Source: Alteromonas sp. MMG017
GTDB lineage: Bacteria > Pseudomonadota > Gammaproteobacteria > Enterobacterales > Alteromonadaceae
Length of the DNA stretch: 64,000 nt
Reading direction: 5' to 3'
Assembly: GCF_018100795.1 (NCBI RefSeq)
Contig: NZ_JAGJDY010000001.1
Location: 248,001 to 312,000, forward strand
Positions 46,240 through 55,444 of this stretch are shown in pieces. The notes beneath the pieces were generated by a model, which worked only from the letters and a program-made list of their open reading frames with translations, was not told where the DNA came from and did not search any database. Position 1 is the stretch's first letter. Every line of letters begins with the position of its first letter. Both the position numbers and the translations under genes were made by a program.

Positions 46240-47418
46240 CTATTTTTGTACTCTGAATACAGCAAAGCACACGATAAGAATGAGTGCGAGGGTAGCGCAA
46301 GAAGTTACCAGTGAAACAGTTACCCCTTGGACTAACAAGGTTCCAGCAACTAAAGCCCCTATTGCGCCTGCTCCCACCTTAGCTGCGGCAACCCACATGT
46401 ACGTTTGCGCCGCGCTGTGCGCTGGGGCAAACTCAGTTCGTGCCGCTAGGCTGGAAGTAAAGAATATGGCATTGGCTACACCACACAACCAGTAGCCCGC
46501 CGCACCAAGAACGAAAGAAGGACTTAGGGTTGTGGCCAGTAACGCCACCAACAAAAAGCTTCCTGAACGCTTTAACAATATTAAGGGCTCTTTCGAGAGT
46601 GGCCTAAAGATGAGAAATAGCGCACCACTTAAATTTCCTACCCCGTATGCTGTGACCAGATAAGCGCCATGATGCTCTACATGCTGCCAATGTTCGCTAA
46701 GATAAACCGCCAATACGGGCAAGGCTGCAATACTGAATGCCGCACCCGATGTCATCACTAACGTACGTACCAATGCGCTCGAGTCTTTAAACGCATAAAA
46801 TACGCTTTTAAACCCTATATCTAATGAGGCATCACTTTTCTGCAGTACATGCTTTTTAGGGAACGTTAAAATGAGCATACCAGCTAACATAGGTGTCAAC
46901 ACCAGTACACTGACAGCCACCTTCGTCGAGAACAGCGCCGACAAGGAGGCAATAATCAACGGCCCCAATGTGTGCCCTACCCCATAGGTAATAGTATCCC
47001 AGCTTTGCGCCTTTCTAAGGGATGTATTGCTTGCGCTAACTAAACTTGGCAACTGGGTGCCTAATCCCCCCATAATAAACGAACTGCAAACACCACTTAA
47101 CAACAATGAAAACGCCAACAACCAAGCCAAATGCTTCTCAAAACTGAATATAGCCAAAAGAAAAAAGCCGGTGTAACTCAGCGCCGCCGCGCTAATAAGA
47201 TACTTAGGCTGCGAAACCCCATCTAACCAACGCCCGTATACTGGCCCTAACAAGTGGGGCAGCGTTAAACACGCCGCCAAAATGCCTGCCGCTTTGCCAT
47301 CAAGCTCAAGGTTTCTAGCAAGCAATACGATGGCAACAATAGCACCACCTGTTGCGGTGCGCGCGATAATGGCAGCCACAACATATTTGAGTAATGGTGA
47401 AAAATGGTCCTTGTTCAA
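46240..47418 (-). CDS. major facilitator superfamily transporter
   Basis: A 392-residue membrane protein with about 12 hydrophobic helices in two halves and the MFS loop-2 motif region GPVYGRWLDGVSQPKYL (about residues 57-73). The second-half helices include GAGAIGALVAGTLLVQGVTV. There is no signal of a specific subfamily. It is 66 bases downstream of the DapA/NanA-like aldolase on the same strand, so it probably transports a substrate or product of that enzyme. This is inference from context. Confidence 0.85.
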   Translation of the reverse strand: MNKDHFSPLLKYVVAAIIARTATGGAIVAIVLLARNLELDGKAAGILAACLTLPHLLGPVYGRWLDGVSQPKYLISAAALSYTGFFLLAIFSFEKHLAWLLAFSLLLSGVCSSFIMGGLGTQLPSLVSASNTSLRKAQSWDTITYGVGHTLGPLIIASLSALFSTKVAVSVLVLTPMLAGMLILTFPKKHVLQKSDASLDIGFKSVFYAFKDSSALVRTLVMTSGAAFSIAALPVLAVYLSEHWQHVEHHGAYLVTAYGVGNLSGALFLIFRPLSKEPLILLKRSGSFLLVALLATTLSPSFVLGAAGYWLCGVANAIFFTSSLAARTEFAPAHSAAQTYMWVAAAKVGAGAIGALVAGTLLVQGVTVSLVTSCATLALILIVCFAVFRVQK

Positions 47419-47484
47419 CGGTGGGCTACTCTTTGGCTCTGTGCGTTAGCATTAGCGACAGATTTAAACTGGGTCACGTATTAC

Positions 47485-48396
47485 TTAATCCAGTGATAGT
47501 TGCGTTAAAATCGCTTCGAGTTTCTGTTTATCTTCGTCCTGAAGCGGCTGTAACGGATGTGGTAAGCAGTTTGCTTCTGTGTAACCCAATATTGCCGCCG
47601 CGGTGGCTATTACGCGCATACCGCCTTTATTGCGGGCGAATAAGTCCCACAACGGCGTTAAGCGTTCAGATTGCGCGATTGCTGCTTCTGGTGACCTTGA
47701 TTGACTTAGTGCAATCATGGTTTTCACCGTATTAGGGAATAGGCCTCCGAGCACAGATAGCCATAAATCGCATCCCGCATGCATCCCCAAGGCACCAAAT
47801 TTATCACCACTTACCCCAATGGCGACATGCTCTGGCACTATATTTCGCAGGCTTGAAAGTCGTGTTTTCCCTACCTCATTTCCATTACCATCCGTATCGG
47901 CAAAAGGCATCCCTGGAATTTTAATCGCGCCTACGTTGGGAAGCTGGGTAACTTGGCGATATAGCTCGTCGCTGAAACTAAACTGGGTCACTCCAGGGTT
48001 CTCGTAAATACATAAGGGAATTGAGATTTCAGCGGTAACCTTCTCGTACAGGGCAAATACTTCAGCTTCGCGTAGAGGGTGATAAGAAACCGGTGCTAAC
48101 AGCAGCGCTTTCGCACCCGCTTGTTGCGCGGCTTCTGCGTTTTTCAATACATCATAGGTACGCAGTGAGCCAATGCCTACCATTACCGGCGTGTCGCCAG
48201 CTATTTCTACTGACGTTGTTGATACCTTAACTAGCTCATCCCTTGATAAATAGGGATACAAACCTGTAGACCCCATTGCACAAATCGACTCAACATTGGC
48301 CTGCTTTAGGTTACTAATTAACTTTTCAAAAGCGTGAAAATCAATTTTTTCACGGTGAAAGGGCGTAAGAGGAAAAGCACACAATCCGGTGAACAT
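47485..48396 (-). CDS. dihydrodipicolinate synthase/N-acetylneuraminate lyase family aldolase
   Basis: A 303-residue class I aldolase of the DapA/NanA family. The ATG at 48396 has AGGAG five bases upstream. An ATG eight codons earlier overlaps that ribosome site and is not favoured. The family residues are present: GSTGLYPYLSRDE near 42-54 (in place of GTTGE), Tyr131 in CIYENPG, and the Schiff-base Lys159 in VGAIKIPG. The 28-residue Tyr-Lys spacing equals that of E. coli DapA (Tyr133, Lys161). The pairing with an MFS transporter, away from lysine genes, argues for a catabolic keto-acid aldolase rather than DapA itself. The substrate is unresolved. Confidence 0.85.
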   Translation of the reverse strand: MFTGLCAFPLTPFHREKIDFHAFEKLISNLKQANVESICAMGSTGLYPYLSRDELVKVSTTSVEIAGDTPVMVGIGSLRTYDVLKNAEAAQQAGAKALLLAPVSYHPLREAEVFALYEKVTAEISIPLCIYENPGVTQFSFSDELYRQVTQLPNVGAIKIPGMPFADTDGNGNEVGKTRLSSLRNIVPEHVAIGVSGDKFGALGMHAGCDLWLSVLGGLFPNTVKTMIALSQSRSPEAAIAQSERLTPLWDLFARNKGGMRVIATAAAILGYTEANCLPHPLQPLQDEDKQKLEAILTQLSLD

Positions 48397-48535
48397 GGAG
48401 GCTCCTAATGCGAAGGGCAAGCGATGTATTTAAGCGATTAACGTTACTATACATCAATCATACACTTGTCATTCGCCCACATACATGTCGTTACCTTCTA
48501 AACTAGAACAACATTTTATGCTTTTGAAAAGCTGA

Positions 48536-49768
48536 TCATAGATTTTTCATTACGGTATCTGCCCATAACGCGCCGTCTTGTTGGCAACGGCCATAAAGGC
48601 AAATATCTTGGTTTGATAAGCGCTCGAAGGTTTGGCTATCAAATCGTTCTATGCCAACCACATTAATAAGCAAGGAACCTAGCGCATTGTCATGTGTTAG
48701 TAACGCTTGTTTTAAATGGGCTTCTAGTTTCAAACTGCCGACTAATGTCTCCATGTTCACTTTAAAAATGGCATCTACACCAGATAACAACCCCACTAAA
48801 AAGCATTCTAGCGGATGAAGTGTACCGTCCTCATGCTGCCGACTTAAAGCAATCAGTTCAAGGGTTTTTGCCCGTGCTAACAAGGACCGGAATAATTCAG
48901 TTGGGCTAGTAGAAACAGACATTAGCGACATAACAATTGCCCACTGCTTAACAACATCTAGCCCTAAGATAACAACGGCTTCCCGTACACTGTTTACATC
49001 TCGAACCAGTTGATAAAGCGGGCAGTTAATTAACAGCAAAATTTTAGTAGTCAGCACAGGATCTAATGAAATGATTTCTGCGACCTTATCAACCTCTATG
49101 TCGTTTTTACTGAATTCAGACACTAGCTGCAGACTACTGTTTTGTTTTTCGCTTATTTCTTTTCCACCAATAATGGTAGGGTTTTCAAGGAAGTCGCCTT
49201 GAAATAGGTCAAACCCTAGCGCTTTACAATTTTCGTATACCGTTTGGCTTTCTACTTTTTCTGCCAGTATTAAGCACTTCGACTTCTTTAAAATTGGTAG
49301 GCTTTTACTAAGTTGAGACTGGGTCACGTTAAGCACATCAACTTTTATTACTTTGAGGTATTTAAAAAAAGAAGCTTTAGATGGGTCTAATGCATATTCG
49401 CTTAGCGCAAAATCAAAGCCTTTGCGTCGCAATTGCTGAATACGTTTCAGATTTGATTCCGTAGGCTCTACCGAAGCCAATATCTCCAAAATGATGTTTG
49501 GTTTTACCGCATAAATATCGTCAGTTTCACTCAAGAACGTTTGATCGACGTTGATAAAAATAGGTACATCTAAATGCCGTTCACTTTCAGTAATGCTTTC
49601 ACAAACACTGGCTAATCGCTTTGTGGTCATAAACTTTTTTGATGGGCACACATTTACGCTTGAGGAGGCATCTTCCGCCCCTTCATCTAAGCATAAGAAC
49701 TCACAAGCATAGATTTCGTGGTTTTCGTTAAATACAAGCTGCCTTGCAGTTAACACATCCTTCACCAT
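48536..49768 (-). CDS. degenerate EAL plus HDOD domain signalling protein (YuxH/CdgJ type)
   Basis: A 410-residue cytoplasmic protein. The N-terminal EAL-like domain (residues about 1-200) is degenerate: the EAL signature reads EFL at residues 23-25 (ACEFLCLDE), and the DDFG loop is replaced by SEYA at 123-126. Phosphodiesterase activity is therefore unlikely, though some catalytic-position residues (FINVD, KVDV, EKVES) remain. An HDOD domain follows from about residue 210 (VAEIISLDPVLTTKILLLIN onward). Proteins of this architecture regulate motility and c-di-GMP signalling in Vibrio and Pseudomonas. It is divergent from the hybrid kinase gene, with a 289-base gap between. Confidence 0.85.
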   Translation of the reverse strand: MVKDVLTARQLVFNENHEIYACEFLCLDEGAEDASSSVNVCPSKKFMTTKRLASVCESITESERHLDVPIFINVDQTFLSETDDIYAVKPNIILEILASVEPTESNLKRIQQLRRKGFDFALSEYALDPSKASFFKYLKVIKVDVLNVTQSQLSKSLPILKKSKCLILAEKVESQTVYENCKALGFDLFQGDFLENPTIIGGKEISEKQNSSLQLVSEFSKNDIEVDKVAEIISLDPVLTTKILLLINCPLYQLVRDVNSVREAVVILGLDVVKQWAIVMSLMSVSTSPTELFRSLLARAKTLELIALSRQHEDGTLHPLECFLVGLLSGVDAIFKVNMETLVGSLKLEAHLKQALLTHDNALGSLLINVVGIERFDSQTFERLSNQDICLYGRCQQDGALWADTVMKNL

Positions 49769-50057
49769 AGGCTACTCCATAAGATTACTAGGCAGCGGCT
49801 GAAAATCGGCCACTAAGTAAAATGCATCAACAATGACCGTGTGCAAAATGCATTGGGAAGCAATAATTGCCATTCTCTAGACCACGCTGATCTTCGCAAT
49901 TATCGCTATTGTCATCTACATTAAAATTGTCGCGGTTTTTACTGGCTTTATTACAAAGCGAGAACAAAATTAATTAGAAAATCCTTATATAATAAATATT
50001 TAAGAAAAGCTTTTATCAAAACTGTTTGGCGCTTCTTCAATAATAGACCACCTTTTC
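49769..50057. other. 289-base divergent intergenic region (EAL-HDOD / hybrid kinase)
   Basis: AT-rich, especially 49960-50040, and expected to contain both divergent promoters. I see no terminator, no conserved operator and no open frame with a ribosome site. Confidence 0.4.
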
Positions 50058-52739
50058 ATGACTATAAAAGATATTGAAATTAATAGAGACCTGAAAAAAA
50101 CTCAAAGTCTCATAAATCTGTTTTATCACCCCGTGCTTGTGGTCAATAACGACTTGGACATTCTGGCTTCAAATAATAAATTGAATGAGAGTGAGGCGCT
50201 GTCTTCCAATTTGCCAATTATTATAGATGCCATAGTACCTTTGCTAAACGGCGAGCAAGAACTGGCTTTTTGCGTGATAGAAGGCGAAGAAAAACTGTGC
50301 ACGGCCATGCCTATGGAACATGGGAGGACGCTAGTTAAAGTTGCTCGCTCTAAGCCATCTGCGCTGGCAAAACGATACTATAACTTGGTTACCGCCATCG
50401 ATAAGATACCCGATGCAGCAATAATTTGTAGCGACGGAAAAATTGACTTGGTTAATGAGCAATTTCAAAACATATTCCCTTTTTGCGGGAATAAAAGTTT
50501 AAACGGTGTGCCATTAGATTCCATTCTTAACGATTTTAGTGACTATTTCGCACAAGGGGATAGCCATCTACAGGCTGTTACCTATCGTTTTTTACGACGG
50601 AAATTTAATAGTAAACAAGAGATGTCTTTGTCGTTCACCGCCCCCGATGGACAATTCTATGAGTATCGCGACAATCTCACTTTCACAGGGGGGCGTGTCG
50701 GTCTTATTATCAATGAATCGCAAATTAAAGGGCTAAACGAGCAACTTGAAAGTTCTTTCAATGAGGCAACCGCCCTTAGTAATGCAAAAAGCAATTTTAT
50801 GGCAGCAATGAGTCATGAGGTACGCACCCCATTGAACGGCATTATTGGACTACTCGATTTATGTGAACATCAAGACGAACTGAAAGGGAATGAGCTGTTA
50901 AGAAGAGTGTCTAAAAGCTCTAAGTCTTTGTTAAGCCTCATCAATGATGTTTTAGATTTCACTAAGTTTGATGCCAATATGGTTCAGCTCTCACCGTCAG
51001 ACGTTAATTTGAGAGTACTGTGTGAAGAACTAATTAACACCTTCTATGGACAAGCAAAGCAACAAAATGTGGAGCTTACATTGTTTGTCGACCCCGTCAT
51101 ATCTCAAATTGTTAGTGTAGATGAACTTCGCCTCACCCAAGTACTCACAAACCTTATTAGCAATGGTTTGAAGTTTAATCAAAAGCTAAACGCAACACTT
51201 CGCCTTGAAGTATTGCAAGATGATTTAACCAACTACATTCACTTCAACGTTATTGATAATGGGATTGGTATAGAGAGTACTAAAGTACATACGATTTTTG
51301 ATCGCTTCACCCAAGCTCATGATGATATTCACAAAACGTTTGGTGGCACCGGGCTTGGTTTAAGCATCTGTCAAAAGATAGTACAGTTGATGGGTGGCGG
51401 TATCTATGTAGACAGTGAGCTAGGCAAAGGCTCTACCTTTGTAGTGCAACTACCACTAGAAGCTTGTTCTGCATCGGAGATTGAGTTAGCCCCAGCCAAT
51501 TTAGGCAGTTTTACTTTTGAGACTAACAGCGCAGTCTTTTTTAACGATTTGAAGCGTTACGCTGAGCGGTTCCATTTTAGCGCCCGCTTCATAGATTCGT
51601 TGCCGGGCAACGCATTACTAAACCATTTCTATTTATTAGATGCATCTAGTAGCAGTGAAGCTGGGCTGATTAAAACTGAACAGGCATTGCAGGATAGCAG
51701 GTCTACTATGCTAACAAGCCAAACCGCGTTGCTTGTAGATAACGTTAATATGCATGCCCACACTCACTCAACGGTTAAGCAGATTCATCTCGTTCCGCTT
51801 AAGTTAGCCGAATTATTCAACTTAGCAGCACCACAATCCGCTGCTTCGTCGACAACCTCTGCCAACACGTCGCCTAAAAATATTTCTGACCGATTACGTA
51901 TATTAGTAGTAGAAGACAACCCAGATAATATTTATGTGCTTAAGAAACAATTTAGTGCGTTGAACATTAAAGCGAGCTTTGCAATGTCAGCGGAAGAAGC
52001 CATTATTTTCTTTGAACAACAGCCATTCAATGTGGTGATTAGCGATTACCAAATGCCCGTCATTACTGGCGGAGAACTGATAGGTATTTTGCGAGGTTTA
52101 GAAGAAAGTGAACAGCGACCCAAGGCTACCATGCTAATCCTAACCGCAGATAACTCTAAGCAGTGCCAAGCACACTGTAACGAAGTGGGTGTCGACCGAA
52201 TTTTAATGAAGCCGCTAACCTTGCAAACCTTAGCAGAACTAATTAGCCGTCTTAATAACGAGCAGCCCACTCCGAGTTCCTCTATAGAAACAACACCAGT
52301 TGAACCTGAACCGGAAGCTCACTTCTTTGAAGACGACTTTTTTGATGACAGTAGCGAGGTAAATAGTAAGATTGATCCCACCCGTGTTTTTGATATTTCA
52401 GCATTAACCGAAATCGTTGGCGATATTAGCCCGCAAGAGGAATACGACTATCTATGCGGATTTGAAAAGAACCTGCACAAAGATTTCCCTCACATGTGTG
52501 ACTTGGTCGATGTCGAAGACTGGCAAGCCCTCTCGAAGCTTGCTCACAAATTGAAAAGTAGCGCCAGAATTGTTGGCGCGTATCATCTAAGTCAAAAATG
52601 CGAAGCCGTGGAGCTCGCAGGAAGACAAGATCCAGTAGACCAACTAATTTTGTTGGATTGGGAAGAAATGAAACTCGCTATCGAAGCGCTCATAGCCCAT
52701 TTAAGGAAATATTTGGAACATCATGACTCAATCAAGTGA
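50058..52739 (+). CDS. cytoplasmic hybrid histidine kinase with PAS, REC and Hpt domains
   Basis: An 893-residue protein with no membrane segment. The order is: a PAS-like sensor at about residues 15-95, a second PAS at about 110-225, a short coiled coil, and HisKA with phospho-acceptor His253 in MSHEVRTPLNG. The HATPase follows with NLISNGLKFN, DNGIGIES and GGTGLGLSICQ to about residue 470. A linker region precedes a receiver domain with Asp663 in VISDYQMP and Lys in LMKPLT, and the C-terminal Hpt has His830 in AHKLKSSARIVG. The full His-Asp-His chain points to a phosphorelay. The final phosphoacceptor is probably the next gene product, whose start overlaps by 17 bases. The input signal is unknown. 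Confidence 0.93.
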   Translation: MTIKDIEINRDLKKTQSLINLFYHPVLVVNNDLDILASNNKLNESEALSSNLPIIIDAIVPLLNGEQELAFCVIEGEEKLCTAMPMEHGRTLVKVARSKPSALAKRYYNLVTAIDKIPDAAIICSDGKIDLVNEQFQNIFPFCGNKSLNGVPLDSILNDFSDYFAQGDSHLQAVTYRFLRRKFNSKQEMSLSFTAPDGQFYEYRDNLTFTGGRVGLIINESQIKGLNEQLESSFNEATALSNAKSNFMAAMSHEVRTPLNGIIGLLDLCEHQDELKGNELLRRVSKSSKSLLSLINDVLDFTKFDANMVQLSPSDVNLRVLCEELINTFYGQAKQQNVELTLFVDPVISQIVSVDELRLTQVLTNLISNGLKFNQKLNATLRLEVLQDDLTNYIHFNVIDNGIGIESTKVHTIFDRFTQAHDDIHKTFGGTGLGLSICQKIVQLMGGGIYVDSELGKGSTFVVQLPLEACSASEIELAPANLGSFTFETNSAVFFNDLKRYAERFHFSARFIDSLPGNALLNHFYLLDASSSSEAGLIKTEQALQDSRSTMLTSQTALLVDNVNMHAHTHSTVKQIHLVPLKLAELFNLAAPQSAASSTTSANTSPKNISDRLRILVVEDNPDNIYVLKKQFSALNIKASFAMSAEEAIIFFEQQPFNVVISDYQMPVITGGELIGILRGLEESEQRPKATMLILTADNSKQCQAHCNEVGVDRILMKPLTLQTLAELISRLNNEQPTPSSSIETTPVEPEPEAHFFEDDFFDDSSEVNSKIDPTRVFDISALTEIVGDISPQEEYDYLCGFEKNLHKDFPHMCDLVDVEDWQALSKLAHKLKSSARIVGAYHLSQKCEAVELAGRQDPVDQLILLDWEEMKLAIEALIAHLRKYLEHHDSIK

Positions 52740-53970
52740 AGCACAAATTGTACTCTACATTACAGAGCCACAAAGTGACGAAATCGTTCTTGAGGTTATT
52801 AAGAAACATTTTGAAGACTATGTTACGTGCGATTCTTTAAGAGATTTATGCAAGTTATTGATTGATACAAAACCTAAAGTGCTTTTATTAACAGGCGACT
52901 CATTAGAGAAAAGCCTGTTTACTTATTACCGCACACTGGAAGCACTGAAATCATACCACCTATGCAACCACAAGATAGTTAGTTTAATACCTCGTCAGTT
53001 TGAAAGAGAAGCTTATGAAGCCCATGCGGCGGGGATTATCGATGATTACATGATTGCCCGGCCGGTTTATGAACTACATCGCATTATATTAATTTGCGAA
53101 CATTTATTTACCGAATTAGGGGTGCATGTTCAAGATAAAGAGATGCTGGCTCAACAAACCTACTTTAGCAAAATCGACCATTTTGATGACAAAATAAAGC
53201 AGGCTTTAAAACAAGGCCTAGATTATAAAAATCAATTACAGTCAGAGTTTGAAAGCTCTATTGTAGAAATTGAGAACGCATTAGAACGAGCAGTAACACG
53301 GGTAGAAATGGAGCAGTCCGTAGACCTTGATATTGCCAAGTTACAAGAGACCCTATCTAAAATAAAGTCAGACCAAATTCGTCCAGAGTTAATTAAACTA
53401 CAAGCAAGGGCAATTAGCTTATTAGAAAAAACCCTCGATTTAAAAACCGCAGAATTAACGCCAAATACTAACGCTGAAAAAGCAACGACAGGTGCGAGCA
53501 CTGAAACTAGCGCAGACGAAAAAGACAAAGGCTATGTCTTTAACCGACTATACAACCAAGATATCGACCCTGAAAAAGTACTAGAAAAAAAGAACGGTGT
53601 GCCATCTATCCTTGTGGTTGAGGATGACATTATTAGTCTTCAATTAACTAAGCGATTGATTGATAAATATAAGATGCATTGTGATGCCGTAACCACAGGC
53701 AGGCAAGCCTTCGCTTCTTTAACCGCCAAAAAGTACGACCTTGTGCTAATGGATGTGAATTTACCAGACACTAACGGCATATACATTGTAGGCCAAGCGG
53801 CCTCACAGCAAAGCCTAAATGCTGATACACCTATCATCATGCTATCAGGAGATAAGCATAAAGCTACGGTGACTAAAGCGATGCAAAAAGGGGCTAAGGG
53901 TTACATTATTAAGCCCCTACAAAAAAGTTCGTTTGATAGGTTGATTGAAAAATATATCCCTAAAGCTTAA
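52723..53970 (+). CDS. response regulator with pseudo-receiver, coiled coil and C-terminal receiver domain
   Basis: A 415-residue protein overlapping the kinase gene by 17 bases, so probably its partner. Residues 8-125 look like a degenerate receiver (IVLYITEPQSDEIVLEVIKK, LLLTGDSL), lacking the acidic pair. Residues 130-250 form a long charged coiled-coil region, then comes a Thr/Ala-rich linker. The C-terminal receiver (about 292-410) is complete, with ILVVEDDIISLQL, Asp344 in LVLMDVNLPD, a Ser/Thr switch in IIMLSGD, and Lys in YIIKPLQK. There is no DNA-binding or enzymatic output domain, so output is likely through protein contacts. Confidence 0.88.
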   Translation: MTQSSEAQIVLYITEPQSDEIVLEVIKKHFEDYVTCDSLRDLCKLLIDTKPKVLLLTGDSLEKSLFTYYRTLEALKSYHLCNHKIVSLIPRQFEREAYEAHAAGIIDDYMIARPVYELHRIILICEHLFTELGVHVQDKEMLAQQTYFSKIDHFDDKIKQALKQGLDYKNQLQSEFESSIVEIENALERAVTRVEMEQSVDLDIAKLQETLSKIKSDQIRPELIKLQARAISLLEKTLDLKTAELTPNTNAEKATTGASTETSADEKDKGYVFNRLYNQDIDPEKVLEKKNGVPSILVVEDDIISLQLTKRLIDKYKMHCDAVTTGRQAFASLTAKKYDLVLMDVNLPDTNGIYIVGQAASQQSLNADTPIIMLSGDKHKATVTKAMQKGAKGYIIKPLQKSSFDRLIEKYIPKA

Positions 53971-54082
53971 ACAAACACTTAGGTAGTTATTCACGGTTTT
54001 TAATAAAAAGAGGCTGTATAGGGGAACCCTGACGGGAGCCCCCTTACATTAGAATAGGCTAGTCAGAGTAGGCCTGGCCCTG

Positions 54083-55426
54083 CTACTTTTTTGCTGCCTT
54101 AATTTTATTCTTCGCTACTGCGAATTCGAAAAACGTTCTTATATCAAGATCGTAAATACGCTGCCAGTAAGTGTCTGCAAGTTCAGCGTTGTCATTTTCA
54201 ATGTGGTTTAGCGCTGAAATGAATAGGGCTTCAGACTGTTCGCAGCGATCACTTGCCAGTGCCATCAATTGCATTTCATCAATACTGCCTTTGGCAAAGC
54301 TAAGCATTCCTTTTTGCCAATCGTCCAGTTCGAGGTGCTCAGACGCAAAGTTCAATAACTCACGATATCCTTGGCTATTACCCTGTATTTTATAGCCATA
54401 AGCACCATAAAGTGCCCCGTAGATTCTAGCCTCATCAACTTGACTATAACGACTCGCAAGAGTGCCTACCTTATCCCAGTTGCCTGCGACAATATTTGCG
54501 TAAATTTGGGTAAGTAAAACCTCTGCTTTGCTATCTGCATCAGTTATCTCATAGTCGATGACTTTATCGATTTTGGTATCCCATAAATACATTTCATTTA
54601 AGTAACTTTGGTAACTAGGATCTAACTTTGCCGCTTTTTGTGCGGTATACACGGCCAGTGTGGTTTTATTGCTAAGACGAAATAAATCGGCGAGCAAATT
54701 AAACTGAAATGGATCATTAGGAAACGACTGCGTCAGAAGTCGGCTTTCGGTAATGATATCGTCTAATGGCTTGTAAGTGCCGGTATCACACATATTCTTA
54801 AGTGCGTATTCAGTTTGATAAAGCACCCAGTCCGACTTTAAATCTGGGTAGCTGTCATCTCGCTTGCGTGCTGCCTCTACAATGTAAAGCGCTAATTCAA
54901 CCTGATCCTGATTGTAATAATAATAAGCTAACTCTAAAGCTCCATTCATAAAAAATGGATTATCACGAACCGTTTGTTTCAACGCCGCTAGCATTTTTTC
55001 GTCTTGGGGTTGCTCAAGTAAGTAAGAGACATACACCGGCGGTGCAATATCTAACGTACTCAAAAACGGGTGCTGATTATAAAAACCTTGCCACTTTTGT
55101 TCGTCGTATTCTTGCTCTACAAATGCTAATTGCAAATTCAACCGGTAATAGTGAAAAGCAAAATACCGATCGTTAGGCGCTTGTTTTATGCCTTGTTGCA
55201 AATTGCTTTGCAGCTTATTCAATAAGCCATAATCCGGCTCTCGCTCAAACGCCTTTAGCTGGTACTCAACTAAATTGCGCAATGCCTGCGAATCGTTGGG
55301 ATAACTCTTAACCTGCTGCTCTAAACCAACAAGTTCAGGCGAGGCATTTACATTTTGGGTTGACGTAGACTCACAGCCGCTCAGTAATATCACACCAGCA
55401 AGTAGTACAATTCGGTAAAACATCAT
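54083..55426 (-). CDS. TPR-type lipoprotein
   Basis: A 447-residue lipoprotein with signal peptide MMFYRIVLLAGVILLSGC (lipobox LLSGC, Cys18). It is helical throughout with TPR-like repeats such as NGALELAYYYYNQDQVELAL, FQFNLLADLFRLSNKTTLAV and KLDPSYQSYLNEMYLW. It has no catalytic motif. It starts 18 bases after the stop of the transglutaminase-like gene and is probably its co-transcribed partner. The two may form a periplasmic complex, but this is inference. Confidence 0.75.
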   Translation of the reverse strand: MMFYRIVLLAGVILLSGCESTSTQNVNASPELVGLEQQVKSYPNDSQALRNLVEYQLKAFEREPDYGLLNKLQSNLQQGIKQAPNDRYFAFHYYRLNLQLAFVEQEYDEQKWQGFYNQHPFLSTLDIAPPVYVSYLLEQPQDEKMLAALKQTVRDNPFFMNGALELAYYYYNQDQVELALYIVEAARKRDDSYPDLKSDWVLYQTEYALKNMCDTGTYKPLDDIITESRLLTQSFPNDPFQFNLLADLFRLSNKTTLAVYTAQKAAKLDPSYQSYLNEMYLWDTKIDKVIDYEITDADSKAEVLLTQIYANIVAGNWDKVGTLASRYSQVDEARIYGALYGAYGYKIQGNSQGYRELLNFASEHLELDDWQKGMLSFAKGSIDEMQLMALASDRCEQSEALFISALNHIENDNAELADTYWQRIYDLDIRTFFEFAVAKNKIKAAKK

Positions 55427-55444
55427 CTAATAATCCTTTATGTA

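Noticed and set aside
54000..54082. GGGG/CCCC hairpin after the response regulator gene
   Set aside because: The stem is only four pairs with a long loop and no T run. Too weak to call a terminator.
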